Below, in pieces: positions 1-12,018 of a stretch of DNA of 64,000 bases. The translations under genes and the position numbers were made by a program. The stretch is from Styela clava (taxonomy: Eukaryota; Chordata; Ascidiacea; Stolidobranchia; Styelidae): NCBI RefSeq assembly GCF_964204865.1, contig NC_135255.1:6229135-6293134 (forward strand). Reading direction: 5' to 3'. The notes under the pieces are model-generated. The model saw nothing but the letters and a program-made list of their open reading frames with translations. It was not told the origin of the DNA and did not search any database. Positions within the stretch are counted from its first letter, which is position 1. The number at the start of each line of letters is the position of its first letter.

Positions 1-3000
1 TTATTTTCTATGAAATACGATAATTGCAACATTATGACATCCAAAACATGATGACAATTGAAAAAGATTTAATATTTTGGCCGAAGATGGACAAAATCGT
101 AAAATTCACAATTACGAATGCATTCTAAAATAATATTATTGAATATGGAATACCGTATATACATTCTTGATTGGGTCATTCTCAATAGTGAACTTCGGTA
201 TCATTCATCGGTATGAATTAATAGAAATTGAATTTACCTAGTAAATGCGTAAATAAACATTGCTTTGATTGATTTGCTATTTTTATAGTGTCAGGATTTT
301 ATGTGAAGTTTGTTTATTTTTGTTATTCAACCATATGCCAAATAAATAGTGACAAATTTCCAGATATACAGTATTCTCAACTATTCCCAAAATCCAAAAT
401 CCACTATATTAAATTAGACCAATTTCTAACATATTCAAAAAACAATTATTACATAAAATTGAAATGCAGTTCTCTTTTTATCGTGAACCCCAGATATGTT
501 AAAATAAAATATGAGAACAGAACGTCAAAAATTAAATAATCAAAATTCAAAACTTTTGACATATATTAGATATTATTTGCAAATTAGACAAAGACAAAAA
601 TACATTTTCAAGAACTACGGTAATTCCAAATCATGTGTTTTTCTCCACGCTATGCCCAAAGTTAGCAAATCAGATGCTGACATATATGGTTTTGCCATAA
701 AACTGTATTGAGAAGACTGAAAAAAGTAAACATCAACCCTTTGCAATTTAAAGTGAAAATACTTCAGTGTATGAAAACAAAATTTTCAGACAACAGTGAG
801 TTTTCTTCATTTTGTATCCTACAACTTTTCTTGGAGCAATTATTCAAATTAAAAAACAATACCATAACAGCAATGCTAAACTACCGTCCGGTATATGTTT
901 TCATGAAACGCTCGTCTTCTGGAACCAATTGCCGAAAAATATCCAAATACTGGAACTTTTTTAAAACAAACTAAATAAGTAGAAAAATAACTACAGTAGG
1001 AATTCCAGAAAATTTTTATGTTCATCCCTTCGTGAAAACAACAACCATTTGAAACAATGATTGATCTTTAATTACACTTTGTGTCCTATTGCAGGAGTAA
1101 CAATAATGTTGCAATTTACAATCATATTGTGGTGTTTCGTGCCCAGCGATTCTTCAAGCTGAAACTGAATTGTGTAACTGATGCATTGTAATTGAATATA
1201 CTTTGCAAAATTAAATGTAAGAAATGGTGTAAAAATAATAGGATTTTTATTATGGTCCTATAATGTTAAAAAAAACAGTATACATGTTTGAATTTAAGAT
1301 GTTATTTCTATTGTTATATTATATGCAATAGCAAGTCGTACATAACCAGTGCATAATAAATCACACAAAATGAATGTTTCTATCACTTTGCTTCATGTTG
1401 AGGACTTATATGCATTGCTTTTTATATTTTGCATTTGCATGCAAATCAATGTCAAAGTTACTTGTTGCTGTAAAAAGTGAATCCTTAACTTTGTAAACAA
1501 CACATATATTACTGAGCTGACTTTAGTTCAGCATTTTTATAGGCTATTATAATTATTTCAAATTTCCTTTTCGTCGCACATCGGACATTATTTTCAAGCC
1601 CTATACACTGGGAGAATGAATCAATTCACCATGTCTGTGAATAAAATTGAACATTGTACCCTTCTAATTCAAGCCGTGTTTCATTTTCTATGCTTACGAT
1701 ATGAAAATCAATGTGTTGAACGAGGTTGAAGTTGTGTCATAATTCGATAAAACTTATGAGTTACCTCATCATACCGGTGTTGTCACACGTGTGTGTCAGA
1801 AATGATAACGGTTTGCATCACATAAATCATGATTAGGTGACATACATCAAATAACGTCAATGCAAAATAAATCATCTACTATATATACAAAAAGTATATA
1901 GTTCTTGTAAGCGTAGTCGTACAAAAATACCATGTATAACAGGCAACAAAAAATATATACATCATTTAACATCCTCTACTATATATAGGTCTACAAAGAA
2001 AGTATACCATTCAATGTTAGTATAACATAACCTTGAAAATTTACAAACGAAAACAACATAAGTATAGAAAGCACTAAAACCAAATGCTATACGTCTCTGA
2101 CATATCGGAAGCATTATATTTCTTAGCACTATCTGCGTTTTTTGAATGCTCACCTCAAAGCTAGAAAAGTTTTATGAAATGAAGTTCAAATGAGAATAGC
2201 ATATGCACAATGAGAACTAAATCAAACATACATCATTTACAAATAAAAATAATAATTTAAATCTACAATAAATAAATGCCCATCTACAATGCATAGAAAG
2301 CCTTATTATAGTAAAGTTCTCAAAACATCAGAATAAGCTACCAAAAGGTTACTTAGTATCCATCAAATTGTCTAAATTTATGAAATTTTGGATTCTGATC
2401 AAGATTTTGAAGAAAAGACCACATACTCAAACAATGTGCGACTTTTTGACAACATACAAACTGAAAAAGATAATTGAAAAAGGGGGTTCAAACAATAAAC
2501 CATAACAACATAATTGCCGCAAGAACTGTGAAAAACATGCTCTTTTGGCGTATTCTACACCAAAACAATAACAAAAATTCACTGCACAGACAACAAATAT
2601 CCTGTCAATAAGGCATGGCATAAACAATAGGAGTGAATGAACGATAAAAAGTTGAAAACAATATTGCCAAGTTTCTGCAGGATTTCCACAAAGAAGCAAA
2701 GGTTCCGAATTAATATCACTAATAATTTCATTAATTTAGCAATTTTCACAGATTGCGAAAATATAGACAAAGTTGATAATAGGCAACAGAAAGCACGGGG
2801 TCTGTAATGTTCATAATTTATGACGTTCCAAGTTTATCATGGAAAATAATCAATACAAAATTATCTCATAATCTCATGCGTGTAACGATTATTCCAAAAT
2901 GTTGTCATTGTGTCATGGACCATGGTTTTATATAAAACTCACATTTCATGTTTAGAATCCATAATGGAAAACTTGTTAAGTTGAATGTCAGAATATCGCT

Positions 3001-5654
3001 ATCTTTCAATAAGGATGAAATATTTGCATGTGAGAATTGGGGATGGCCAAAATTGAATATTTCACTATTCAGAATACATTCTGAAAAAATATTTTTGAAT
3101 ATGAAATATCAAACACATTCTAAATTAGCGGCAAGTTCATGTTGAAAATTACATAAATTACCATATCCTCAAATCGTTTTCTCCGTGCTGTTTGTTATCA
3201 GTTGAGATATCGTACGTTTTGACCTGCCTAATTTTTAGATGACAATGTTCTAAATTATTCCTTATTAATTCAAAAATTTACAATATAGAACATAATGAAT
3301 CTCAAATATATTCGAATATTCAATTCGATTTGAAAATCCCTTATGACAATTGCTTATTATTTGTTGTAATCTAATGTTAGAAATCAGATGCAGATAAACT
3401 ATTGTTCTTCCCTAGCCTATCTTCTGATCTGAACTAACCTAGGGGTACCTCATAAAGTCATCTAGCCTGATAAATGCTAAAAAAATATACAAAAATATTG
3501 AGATATGGACTTTTTACCCAATATCTGCAATGTACATTCTCTTACACTTTTCCTAACTCATTCGGTTTTGCAAAATTCTACATTGTACAAACCCACAAAG
3601 CAAAAACACTTTATCTTTCCTGTGCAGATGGTTAATTTTACTGGCAGAACAGTAAAATTTAACTTTCAAATACCTTTCAAAAACCTTGCAAAAACGTGGT
3701 TCTTAAATTTTCACCAAATTTTACATATATTTTTTGACCTCTCATTTTCCAATATACTTTCCAAAGTGTACCGATACTGATCAAAATGTAAAAGTAAATA
3801 CTGCAAAATTTGTCGTTACTCTATTATTAAACCAAGATGTCAGTGCCATCCGGCATATTAGAAATATACAATGTTTGCTATGGGTATATATGGCTGGCGA
3901 CAAACAATAGCTACTTAAACACTTATAGCAGGGCAAATATTTCGCTTCTAAGGATAAGGCATCGTACGATATGGCATGCGGCGTTTAAATAATAAAGTTA
4001 TATAAAACAAATGCAAGCTGATGATATTACTAAGGTTTCTTCGACACGCAACCTGCATTCTTAACTTCCTTAATGAATATAATATCAATATACTAAATTA
4101 CCGGCAGAGCAATGGACATTGAAATTGAACGAACGGCTACTCCACGATCGTATCTGAATTAAAATTCTAGAAATTTGTATAACAGTTCGATAATTCGAAT
4201 ATTATGAACATGTATGATATAAAATTGCAAATCGCATCATAAAAAATGCAATTTCAATTCGTACTCTAAACTTAGAATTTCATTTTTTAAAAGAAATTAA
4301 TTCCACATTTCTTGTACAAAAACTAAAGTTTAACTGAATGTAGGTGCTATTATTAAATTTGGGCAAGCAAAACTACTTTTGTAAAAGTACAATTCATCTT
4401 ATACTTCTAAATAATTGGGGCAAAGCTTAAATACCACAAACAAAACAATATTGTCTTACTATCATTATTTTGCTGCATAACGAGGAAAATCAAAATCTCA
4501 TTCTAAATCACATTTACAGAATAAAGCATCAAAATAAATACCTATAGATATCTTATCATACCACTGATACGATTAACCTGGCCTGGCAAAAACTCTTTGC
4601 ATTTTTGCCAACTCTACAATAGCGACAGTAGAAATCAATACCTTGCTATATTAATAGACCGAGCATGGATATAAATGACTGATAAAATGATGCCAAATAT
4701 TATAAGCTATTTTATTCAAATTTTGCAGCGTGAACTTTAGGTTCATTCAGGTACATATATCAAGAAATGATCTGATTTTGAACTGCAAAATTATAAAATT
4801 ACAGACAGTTTTATTAGCAGTGTGGCTATACAAAAAAAGTTCAAAATTCTTAAACTAATTCTGTCTAAATATGTCAAAACAGGTAAGGTTAAGGTATTGT
4901 GTATAAAAGTGTAAGTCATGCCGAGGCTAAACGCCAAGTTGACAAATTTGAATAATATTATTGACGTTATAAAACCCTATAATTTTTTTTTTAAATAGCA
5001 CAATGACGTCTGCTGATTGATGTTCAGTTCTAAATAATTTCAGGCAGCAGGTAAGAGACCAAGAGCCTTAGCATGAAACTGCACCATTCTGTTCCACAGA
5101 CTACAAAACCGAAGAACATTTACATGATAAATTTAATTTTCACATGTCTGCTTAGCAATCAGTTTGAATTTCAAATAATCTTATTAAATTTGTCGATATT
5201 TAGCATAGTATCATGAATATATCTGCATCTACTGGTTGCTAAATTTTGCTTTCACTGAAAAAATTTGATTCTAAATAGTGTCTTTTCCACCTAGAATTAA
5301 TTTCAAATTTCTTTCGCACTATATTCTTTGATCATTCGTAGTGTCAAGCCAAATATTTTTTTTCAATTAAAAACTACAAAAACAATGAATAATGAAGATA
5401 ATTAAATCTGTAACTTACAATTATAGGGGATATGTATGTCACAAAATCAACAACCCTAGCTAATAGAATGTTAGTCCAAAATCTTAGTTTATAAAAAAAC
5501 ACTGACAAGAAAAAAAAATTCTCTTTAAAAATTTCCAAGTTTAAGGCCGTATTACATTCTTCTTGCTGGTAAAATTTCCAACTTCCAACAAAATTTCACC
5601 TGATTTGAAATTCAATAATGATTTGACAGTTGAAAAAAAGCAATACACAAATAC
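1..5654. other. No recognised gene; AT-rich spacer or intron
   Basis: I see no open frame with family similarity and no chain of exons with matching phases. The stretch may be partly intron of the minus-strand zinc-finger gene, whose 3' exons I could not place. A short candidate exon on the minus strand near 4590-4620 has splice-like borders but is only about 36 nt and too weak to claim. The rest is low-complexity AT-rich sequence. Confidence 0.5.
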
Positions 5655-8600
5655 CTGTTGGGCAGTGTTGTTGGCTATTGTTTCAGTTGGCTTCTGTTCT
5701 ATCAGCATTGGAGGTCTGTAAAAAAAAAATTACTTTACAGAAAGACCGAATTTAATTAAAATTTCCCAAATTGGTCATGTCAATATCTATACAAAGATAA
5801 TAGACCATTTCTTGGCCAGTGAGATAACTTATTAAATTACATTTTTCTAAAAAAATGATGGAATGGCATAAGCATTATAAAAAAAATTCTCTCAAAAATA
5901 TATTAATCAGAAGAGAATACGGTTATGCCAACACTAATTCTACACATCCAAAACAAATAACTGGTTACCAGTCCATGTCCTGTATAAGTACAGTTAACTA
6001 GTTATAACTGAACCGCCAAATGGCGAGGAGCCCAGCAATCCTTTTGCACATAACTATCACCCATGTGACTAGAACCTGGTTCCCATGGCAATGTTCCTAA
6101 CACTAACCGCAGAGCCTACACGGACAAGTCGTCTTTAAGGCATTTTAACGTAAGGATATATGGTTGAAAAATGATGAAGAAATAGTCATTTTTGCATAAC
6201 ATCTTAAAAATGATGCTAATCCAACCTTCTATTAGCAGAGGAATTGACAGAATTATTGTTGACATCATTAGAATGTAGTTTCGCAACATGTTTCTGCAGC
6301 GATCTGACATCCACATAAGACTTGGTGCATCCTGGTTCTTTGCATTGAAAAGGTTTGGTTTTTGCTGGACCATTACTTCTGAAAATAAGAGAGCAAACCT
6401 CAAATATATGAAGCAGAGGGTAAATGACTCCATTATAAGACTTCAAATATGAAATTTCCCTGTTCAACCACGATAGAAATTCACAAAAAAAAATTGAAAA
6501 CATTGAGCCTTTCAGTGATTCCTTCCACTTCCAAGCACTAAAAATGCAAAACTGATTGGTGCATGACACAATTATGACATGATAATACATTCTAATAGTG
6601 GAAGCATTTGATTTCGAAACAAAGTCAGTATATTCTAAGCAGCACGTTTTGGAGCAACACTTTATTTCAAAAAACAAATGTATCGAAAAGACGAGTATTT
6701 TTTCAATTCGAATAAGAAACCTTAGCTACTCCATGATATAGACATTCAAACTTTTTTTTTCCTTCATAGTGTTCTCACTTTTTCACCATGAAAAAGACCT
6801 TGTACAAGTAGAAGTAGGATATGTAAACAGCAGAGCTACTACTTTTGGAAGGATTGCATGCTTTCCATTTCAGCATTGGGATTACAGGATAGAATTTACA
6901 TATTTATCCCGGGAGAGAGGAAAGTCGACTAGACAGCTTAATCAAACGGCAAACCCACAGCTTCTTGTACGGTTACGGGATTAGTTAGCTAGTAATTTGT
7001 TTCAGAAGCACAGACTTGATGGTGGAGGAAGCGGTGTCTAACCAGCAGTTACATGAACCACTTTCCGGCAGCGAGTAGTCCAGCGATCCTCTCGCACATA
7101 ATTATACCCACTGGATTCGAAGCTGCAAACTCACACAGGGTAATTAGAGGTGTGGTGGCGAGTTAGGTCCAACGCTCTGACACCAGGTCATCAGCCCACA
7201 ATTGCCCCAAATGTATAATTCTAGAACATAAAAGTCTAGTAGCATGAAAATCCAACATCCAGTTCCTAGTGATGTTATACCTTCCTCCACCATTCCCAGT
7301 TACTTTGCGCGTCGCAGTTGCTGATGCTTTGCCAGTAGACTGTGTTTCTTTGTAAGTTTCTTTTGTGGTACTTTCATTTCCACTAGAATCCAACACCATT
7401 TGGTTGCTCGGAGATAAATCTATTGGTAGAATATTAGAAATATTGTACCATTAATAATCACAAGAGAAAAATCCTCAAATATATGGTCCTGAAGGGAAAT
7501 TCGACTAATATATACACTGCAATGCCAGTAAAATTTTACCTGATTGCTATTTATTTTTATAAAAAGAATATTACGAAATGATATATGAAGGTGAAGACCA
7601 CCCAAACTTAGGGTGAAATATCAGTCCCTGTGGGACAATTTGAAATATAAATAGTACATAAATATGAACGGTCAAGCAAATTCTCCCACAGTCAAGTGGT
7701 GAAAATTAGAAAATAAATTAGTCCATTTGTTGAAAGAAGCGATTTTTAACAAACTCGACAAAGAGCCGCCCACAAAAAGTAATGCGAAACAATCCACAGG
7801 TCCAAGGTACACAATCAGAAATCAATCAATCAATCAGAAAATATTAAATCACTTGCAAATCAGTATTCTAAAGGGAACCTACATAATACAGCAATGATTT
7901 ATATTGAATTCAAACATCTATTTAACAGTGAATTTATAAAATCTAATATAATACGAAGTTTAACAAATTCTACTATAATTTTTGCTAAAACAAATTATTT
8001 TGAATATCTGTACTAAAATTTAGAGACAGTGCCACAATTAATAACCAAGACGTATTACAATAAAACTAACAAATCATGAAAGAATCCAAGAGGCATTTTG
8101 CGGTAATACTACCTATAAAACATGTGAATCACTTTCTCCCAGATTAATATTAAGCCGCTCAGCATAGCCCGTAATGCCTTTTTCACAAGACGAATATAAC
8201 TTAATGAAGAGCAATGAGTTGGTCAATTATAATACCTATACCCATTCCATGCAAGAGAATAATTCAGACAACTAGGAAATTGATATCGAATGAATATTAA
8301 TTAGTATAACAGTCACACAGTTGGAAATTTCAGTTATTACAATGTATGGTGAGGAAACCAAGAAAGCTGTAATAGATAAAGCAAGATTCAGACATTTCCA
8401 TGCTGATGTAAATTCAGCCCAAATATTCAAAAGCAGTTGAACAAGTTTTAGTCATATTATAGTCACTCCCATAAATATTCACTCCCTCCTATTACATAAT
8501 ATAAAATTTTGAATAGTCGGTCACGTTTTCTGATTGTATCTTCGCAAAAAAGCATACAACTGGCTCATACATAATAAATAAAAGTAATAGACCTAGTTGA

Positions 8601-9930
8601 GAACTAATGAGAAAACGTCATACATCAAATAATCAGGTTCCTAATATAAAATCACAGAAAACATACATCAAATCACACATATATTACATCATCATTAGTG
8701 AATCAACATTCTTTTTCAAGCCAAAACAGCATTCTTTCAAACAAATTATTACAAATAATACCTGGGACATAGGATTGCTCTTCGAATAAACGATACTCTG
8801 GTTCACTGCTTTCCTCGTCATGGAACTGACCACTGTCCTCCATGACGGACTGACCAGACATGTCTCCACCTCCCATGCTGTTTGGAGTTTTAGGGTCATC
8901 GCCTTAATAGGGAAATGTCTTGGAAAATATTTTTCTAAGATTTCCTTATTTTTAAGAAACGTTCTTATTTTGACATGTGTCCTTATTTTTTGTCTTATTT
9001 TAGGGGTAATGGTTCTTATACTAGGTTCTAAGATTGGTCAATTTGAATGATTGATTTGCTAGAAATGGTATTAAAACCCCATTGATTGCTACGCGCATTT
9101 ATGGCGTAATTATACGTAATGACAAATTAATTACCACAAGGTCAAAACAATAGCCTACCGGCAAAGATCAGTTCATGTAACTTGAATCAAAATACAGAAG
9201 AATCTGTTCCATCTCACAAGTGAAATGGAACAGATAGTTTCTAAGAATAAAGAACTGCTGGAGCAAATTCTTTCTCTTAGACACTGCTTGCATTGGCATG
9301 AATACATTTTGTTTATGACATTTTGGTCTTTGTTATCTTAGTATTACGTTTCCCCGATGCCCCTATTTTTGGGTTCATATTGATGGCGGCCCTGCATATC
9401 CAACAGTTTCAGAAATCTAGGACGTTTTGCACAAAACTTATGTTCTCACTAGAATATGTTCCAAATGATCTGAGTTCTGGTTTTTTCGGTCACCCTGTAT
9501 AAACCGATGCACAAGTAGGCTATATATTAAACATTCTAGACATGTATGAGCAAAGGCAATTCCAAATTGATCAGACTGATTTTAAAAAAGGAGTAAAAAA
9601 ATAATCTAATTGAAAAAATGACTGTTTCTTTTAGATTTTTCCATCATTCATAAGTTTTGGCAATTTTGGGATATTGATCCATTATATTCCTACAATTCTT
9701 TTGCACTGTGACGTTCTTTGAATTTATCACTGATTTTTGTAATACAACACTTGCTTGATACAATTATTCAAGTTTGATCAATTTGGAAATTAAATAATTT
9801 CTGAACAATTGAAAAGCATGAATTATGTCATACCAAATAAATGTGACAAGTGAGGATCTTTGCTTGACAGCAACAAATTTTTCTTGTCGCGCTTTACGGC
9901 AGATGGATCATCTGTAGAAAATTCTTCCAT
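5655..9930 (-). CDS. Single GLI-like C2H2 zinc-finger protein (3' end unresolved)
   Basis: Five exons join in one frame on the minus strand: 9930-9834 (ATG at 9930), 8902-8762, 7419-7281, 6378-6226 and 5715-5655, with phases 1, 1, 2, 2, 0. The first 125 residues are hydrophilic, rich in Ser, Asp, Glu and Gly, and look disordered. One finger follows: C138-x4-C143-x12-H156-x4-H161, with a KPF linker before it and a CxxPGCTKxY core like the last finger of GLI/GLIS proteins. No other finger is visible, which is unlike GLI, GLIS or ZIC (five fingers). The exon 4 donor is GTTGGA, a weak site. If it is not used, translation continues to a stop at 6216 and gives 179 aa. Exon 5 ends at a good donor (5654), so a longer form would need exons I cannot see. 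A nuclear DNA- or RNA-binding role is inferred from the finger only. I do not recognise the orthologue. Confidence 0.7.
5962..6118 (+). repeat. Dispersed SINE-like repeat, partial copy
   Basis: Holds the recurrent blocks GGTTACCAGTCC, GCACATAACTATCACCC and a diverged tail that reappear at 6870-7180, 30553-30720 and 48476-48735. It lies just downstream of the zinc-finger exon 4. Confidence 0.5.
6870..7180 (+). repeat. Dispersed SINE-like repeat, nearly full copy
   Basis: The longest copy of a family found about ten times in the window. Recognisable blocks in order: GATTACAGGATAGAATTTAC-like start, TTTATCCCGGGAGAG, a GGAAAGTCGACTAGACAGC block, GGGATTAGTTAGCTAG, ACTTGATGGTGGAGGAAGC, CTCGCACATAATTATACCC, and a GGATTCGAAGC box that resembles a tRNA B box. 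It lies in intron 3 of the zinc-finger gene. The tRNA link is inference. Confidence 0.6.
9330..9394. mobile_element. End of a hAT-like element
   Basis: The sequence ending TTGATGGCGGCCCTG at 9394 reads, on the other strand, as a hAT-type terminus beginning CAGGGCCGCCATCAA. I could not find the matching left end or a target duplication, so this is one end or a remnant. It lies in intron 1 of the zinc-finger gene. Confidence 0.35.
9405..9497 (+). mobile_element. TA-flanked MITE fragment (family of 14116-14327)
   Basis: The right end GGTCACCCTG is followed by TA, and the body (AATCTAGGACGTTTTGCACA) closely matches the right half of the copy at 26079-26273. The left half is missing, apparently replaced by the adjoining hAT-like end. 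Confidence 0.6.
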
Positions 9931-12018
9931 ATTGTTTATATTTGAGAATTACTTCATCCTAAATACAAAAGAAATTAGAAATTACAAATAAAAATATCAA
10001 ACACTAGAAATGTCCAATTGCTAAAATGAATGCAAAATATATATGAGAATCGAAAAATTCAAATATTTTTAACAAATACTGAATAGTCGAATAACGAACA
10101 TTTTTATTATATAAATACAACAGTAGTCCAGAACGCCGGAAGTCAATATTCCATTTAAAAATTATAAGACTGAAAATTCGGTGACGAAGTGGTGAATCCA
10201 GAACACAGATTTAATATTATTTCAATTTTTATCTTCTTCCTGAATACATTGCGTTTGATCTTTTTATCAGTGTTTGTAAATGAAGTGTGCCAATTTTAAG
10301 TGAACACTATTATCATTGCTGACATCGGGGATGCAGACCACAGATGGGAGATGGGTTCAAAACAATACCCTTCTAAAATTATCTGAGAAATGGGAAAGTC
10401 GGTAATGAGAAGTGCTATTTTCTCATGGCTAATTTTGTTTTAAACTCCAATTGTTTTCGTCGGCGTGACATTGTTATTTTGGCCATGAACATCTATGTTA
10501 TTTTGGTAAACTACGGTACTGCGGTATGTTTCAACTAATTCTACCTATTTGAAAGTATCTCTCTTCACATGTTGTGTGTGAATACCTCGCACTCATCTTT
10601 TTTATGGCATAAAAGCTTATTACAATGAGTAGCCTATATCATTCGTTTTTTATCGTACTGAAATAAACTAGACTCTTTGGAGTTTTATCACAGATTTTGG
10701 GATTTTTCTAAAGGCGATATCTTAAAAATATGGCATATAAATTGCTTGTGTGAGTTGTGTCGGTCATAGATTGAATGTTTCATACAACAGAAAAATTATT
10801 ATCTGCTGAAAAAAGTCTGCACAATTAACAAGTGGCGTAATACCTGAATAACGGCGAAACCTAACAAATCACAGAATTATGAATTTTGCACAGAAATTCT
10901 GAAATTTGCAGTTTTTTTTTAACAAAAAGAAATTTAATTCAGAAACTTCAGTATCTTGAACAGGGTATCAATAATTCACAGAAATTTAAACATTCAGACA
11001 TTACACATCATTCAAAAAAGAAATCGCTGCCACATTGCATACATTGGGGATAGTCTACTTGTACATCTCATCTTCTTACAGACAGAGATCTACAAATTTT
11101 AGGGATTGCACATGAAAACAAATTTCAGTGCTGTAAATTTAAGGTAGGTGCAAATCGCAATTAAACTATGGGCTGTCAGGCCACAGTCCAGCATTCAAAC
11201 CGCGGCGTGATCAGCCTCGTGCTGCAGTCTGCAAAATAAGGATAGCAAACGGCTAAAACTGGTCTGTAAAACGTGAAAATGCCGATAATTATGAATAATC
11301 AAGAATTACCTTACCTTGAAAAATATATTCTTTCACCTGGCATTGATTACCAATTACGTTTAGATCACGCAGAGACCAAAATTTTGCAGATATTCAAGAA
11401 TAAAGTGAAAATTTTAAAACACCTTGCGCATTTTGCACACAGCAATGGAGGAACTTCATTGTGCGTGCGTGGTCGAGCGTGTCCGTACGTCACGGCGAAC
11501 AAGACATGACGACGAAAGGAGAAACTGTGTTCAAAGTTAAAACGTTCAAACTAAAACTAAGGGGGATCTTAAATAAAGCGCAATATAAATTGAGGAGTGA
11601 GTGTTTAAAATATATTTACACAGTATAATAACACCTGACGTATACTTCAAGAAACTCTGGCTAACGCGAACATGCCATTGATCATGCAAATCTGCTCACA
11701 CTTGTTGTAAAACACAAAATGGATAGAGGATTGAATACTTGATCAAGTTGCACCCCATGTTCATACCTCAAACGTAGTTCAAGTAGCCAGATAAAGCGAA
11801 AACAGTATCGACCAAACAACTTTGCTCACACTTTCTGCAAAACTCTGCGAAATGTTGAAAACACTGCCTGACACTAAGCATTTCTAAAACAACAGTTGAC
11901 CGCGTAACACAAGAACTGACTTGATAACTATCATAAAATACCGAATAAAATCAACTGCACACAAATAAAAAAAATATTCAGACATGATTGATTTTTTATT
12001 AGCACCAGTGAAAAACAT
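9931..12018. other. Intergenic spacer: zinc-finger 5' flank and CEBPZ 3' flank
   Basis: No coding exons seen. The part next to 9930 must hold the promoter of the zinc-finger gene, but I see no clear TATA box. The part near 12000 is the 3' untranslated region of CEBPZ. A 78-codon open frame at 11273-11509 has no visible splice support or family likeness. Confidence 0.5.
11995..12000 (-). terminator. CEBPZ polyadenylation signal
   Basis: TTTATT on the plus strand reads AATAAA on the minus strand, about 20 nt after the CEBPZ stop codon. This would give an unusually short 3' UTR; position and motif support it, but other signals could be used. Confidence 0.5.

Noticed and set aside
2427-2770. Overlapping minus-strand frames rich in Cys, Phe and Leu
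   Set aside because: Composition reflects AT-rich DNA; no signal, domain or splice partner.
6769-6984. 71-codon plus frame
   Set aside because: Lies in the SINE-like repeat 6870-7180; not a gene.
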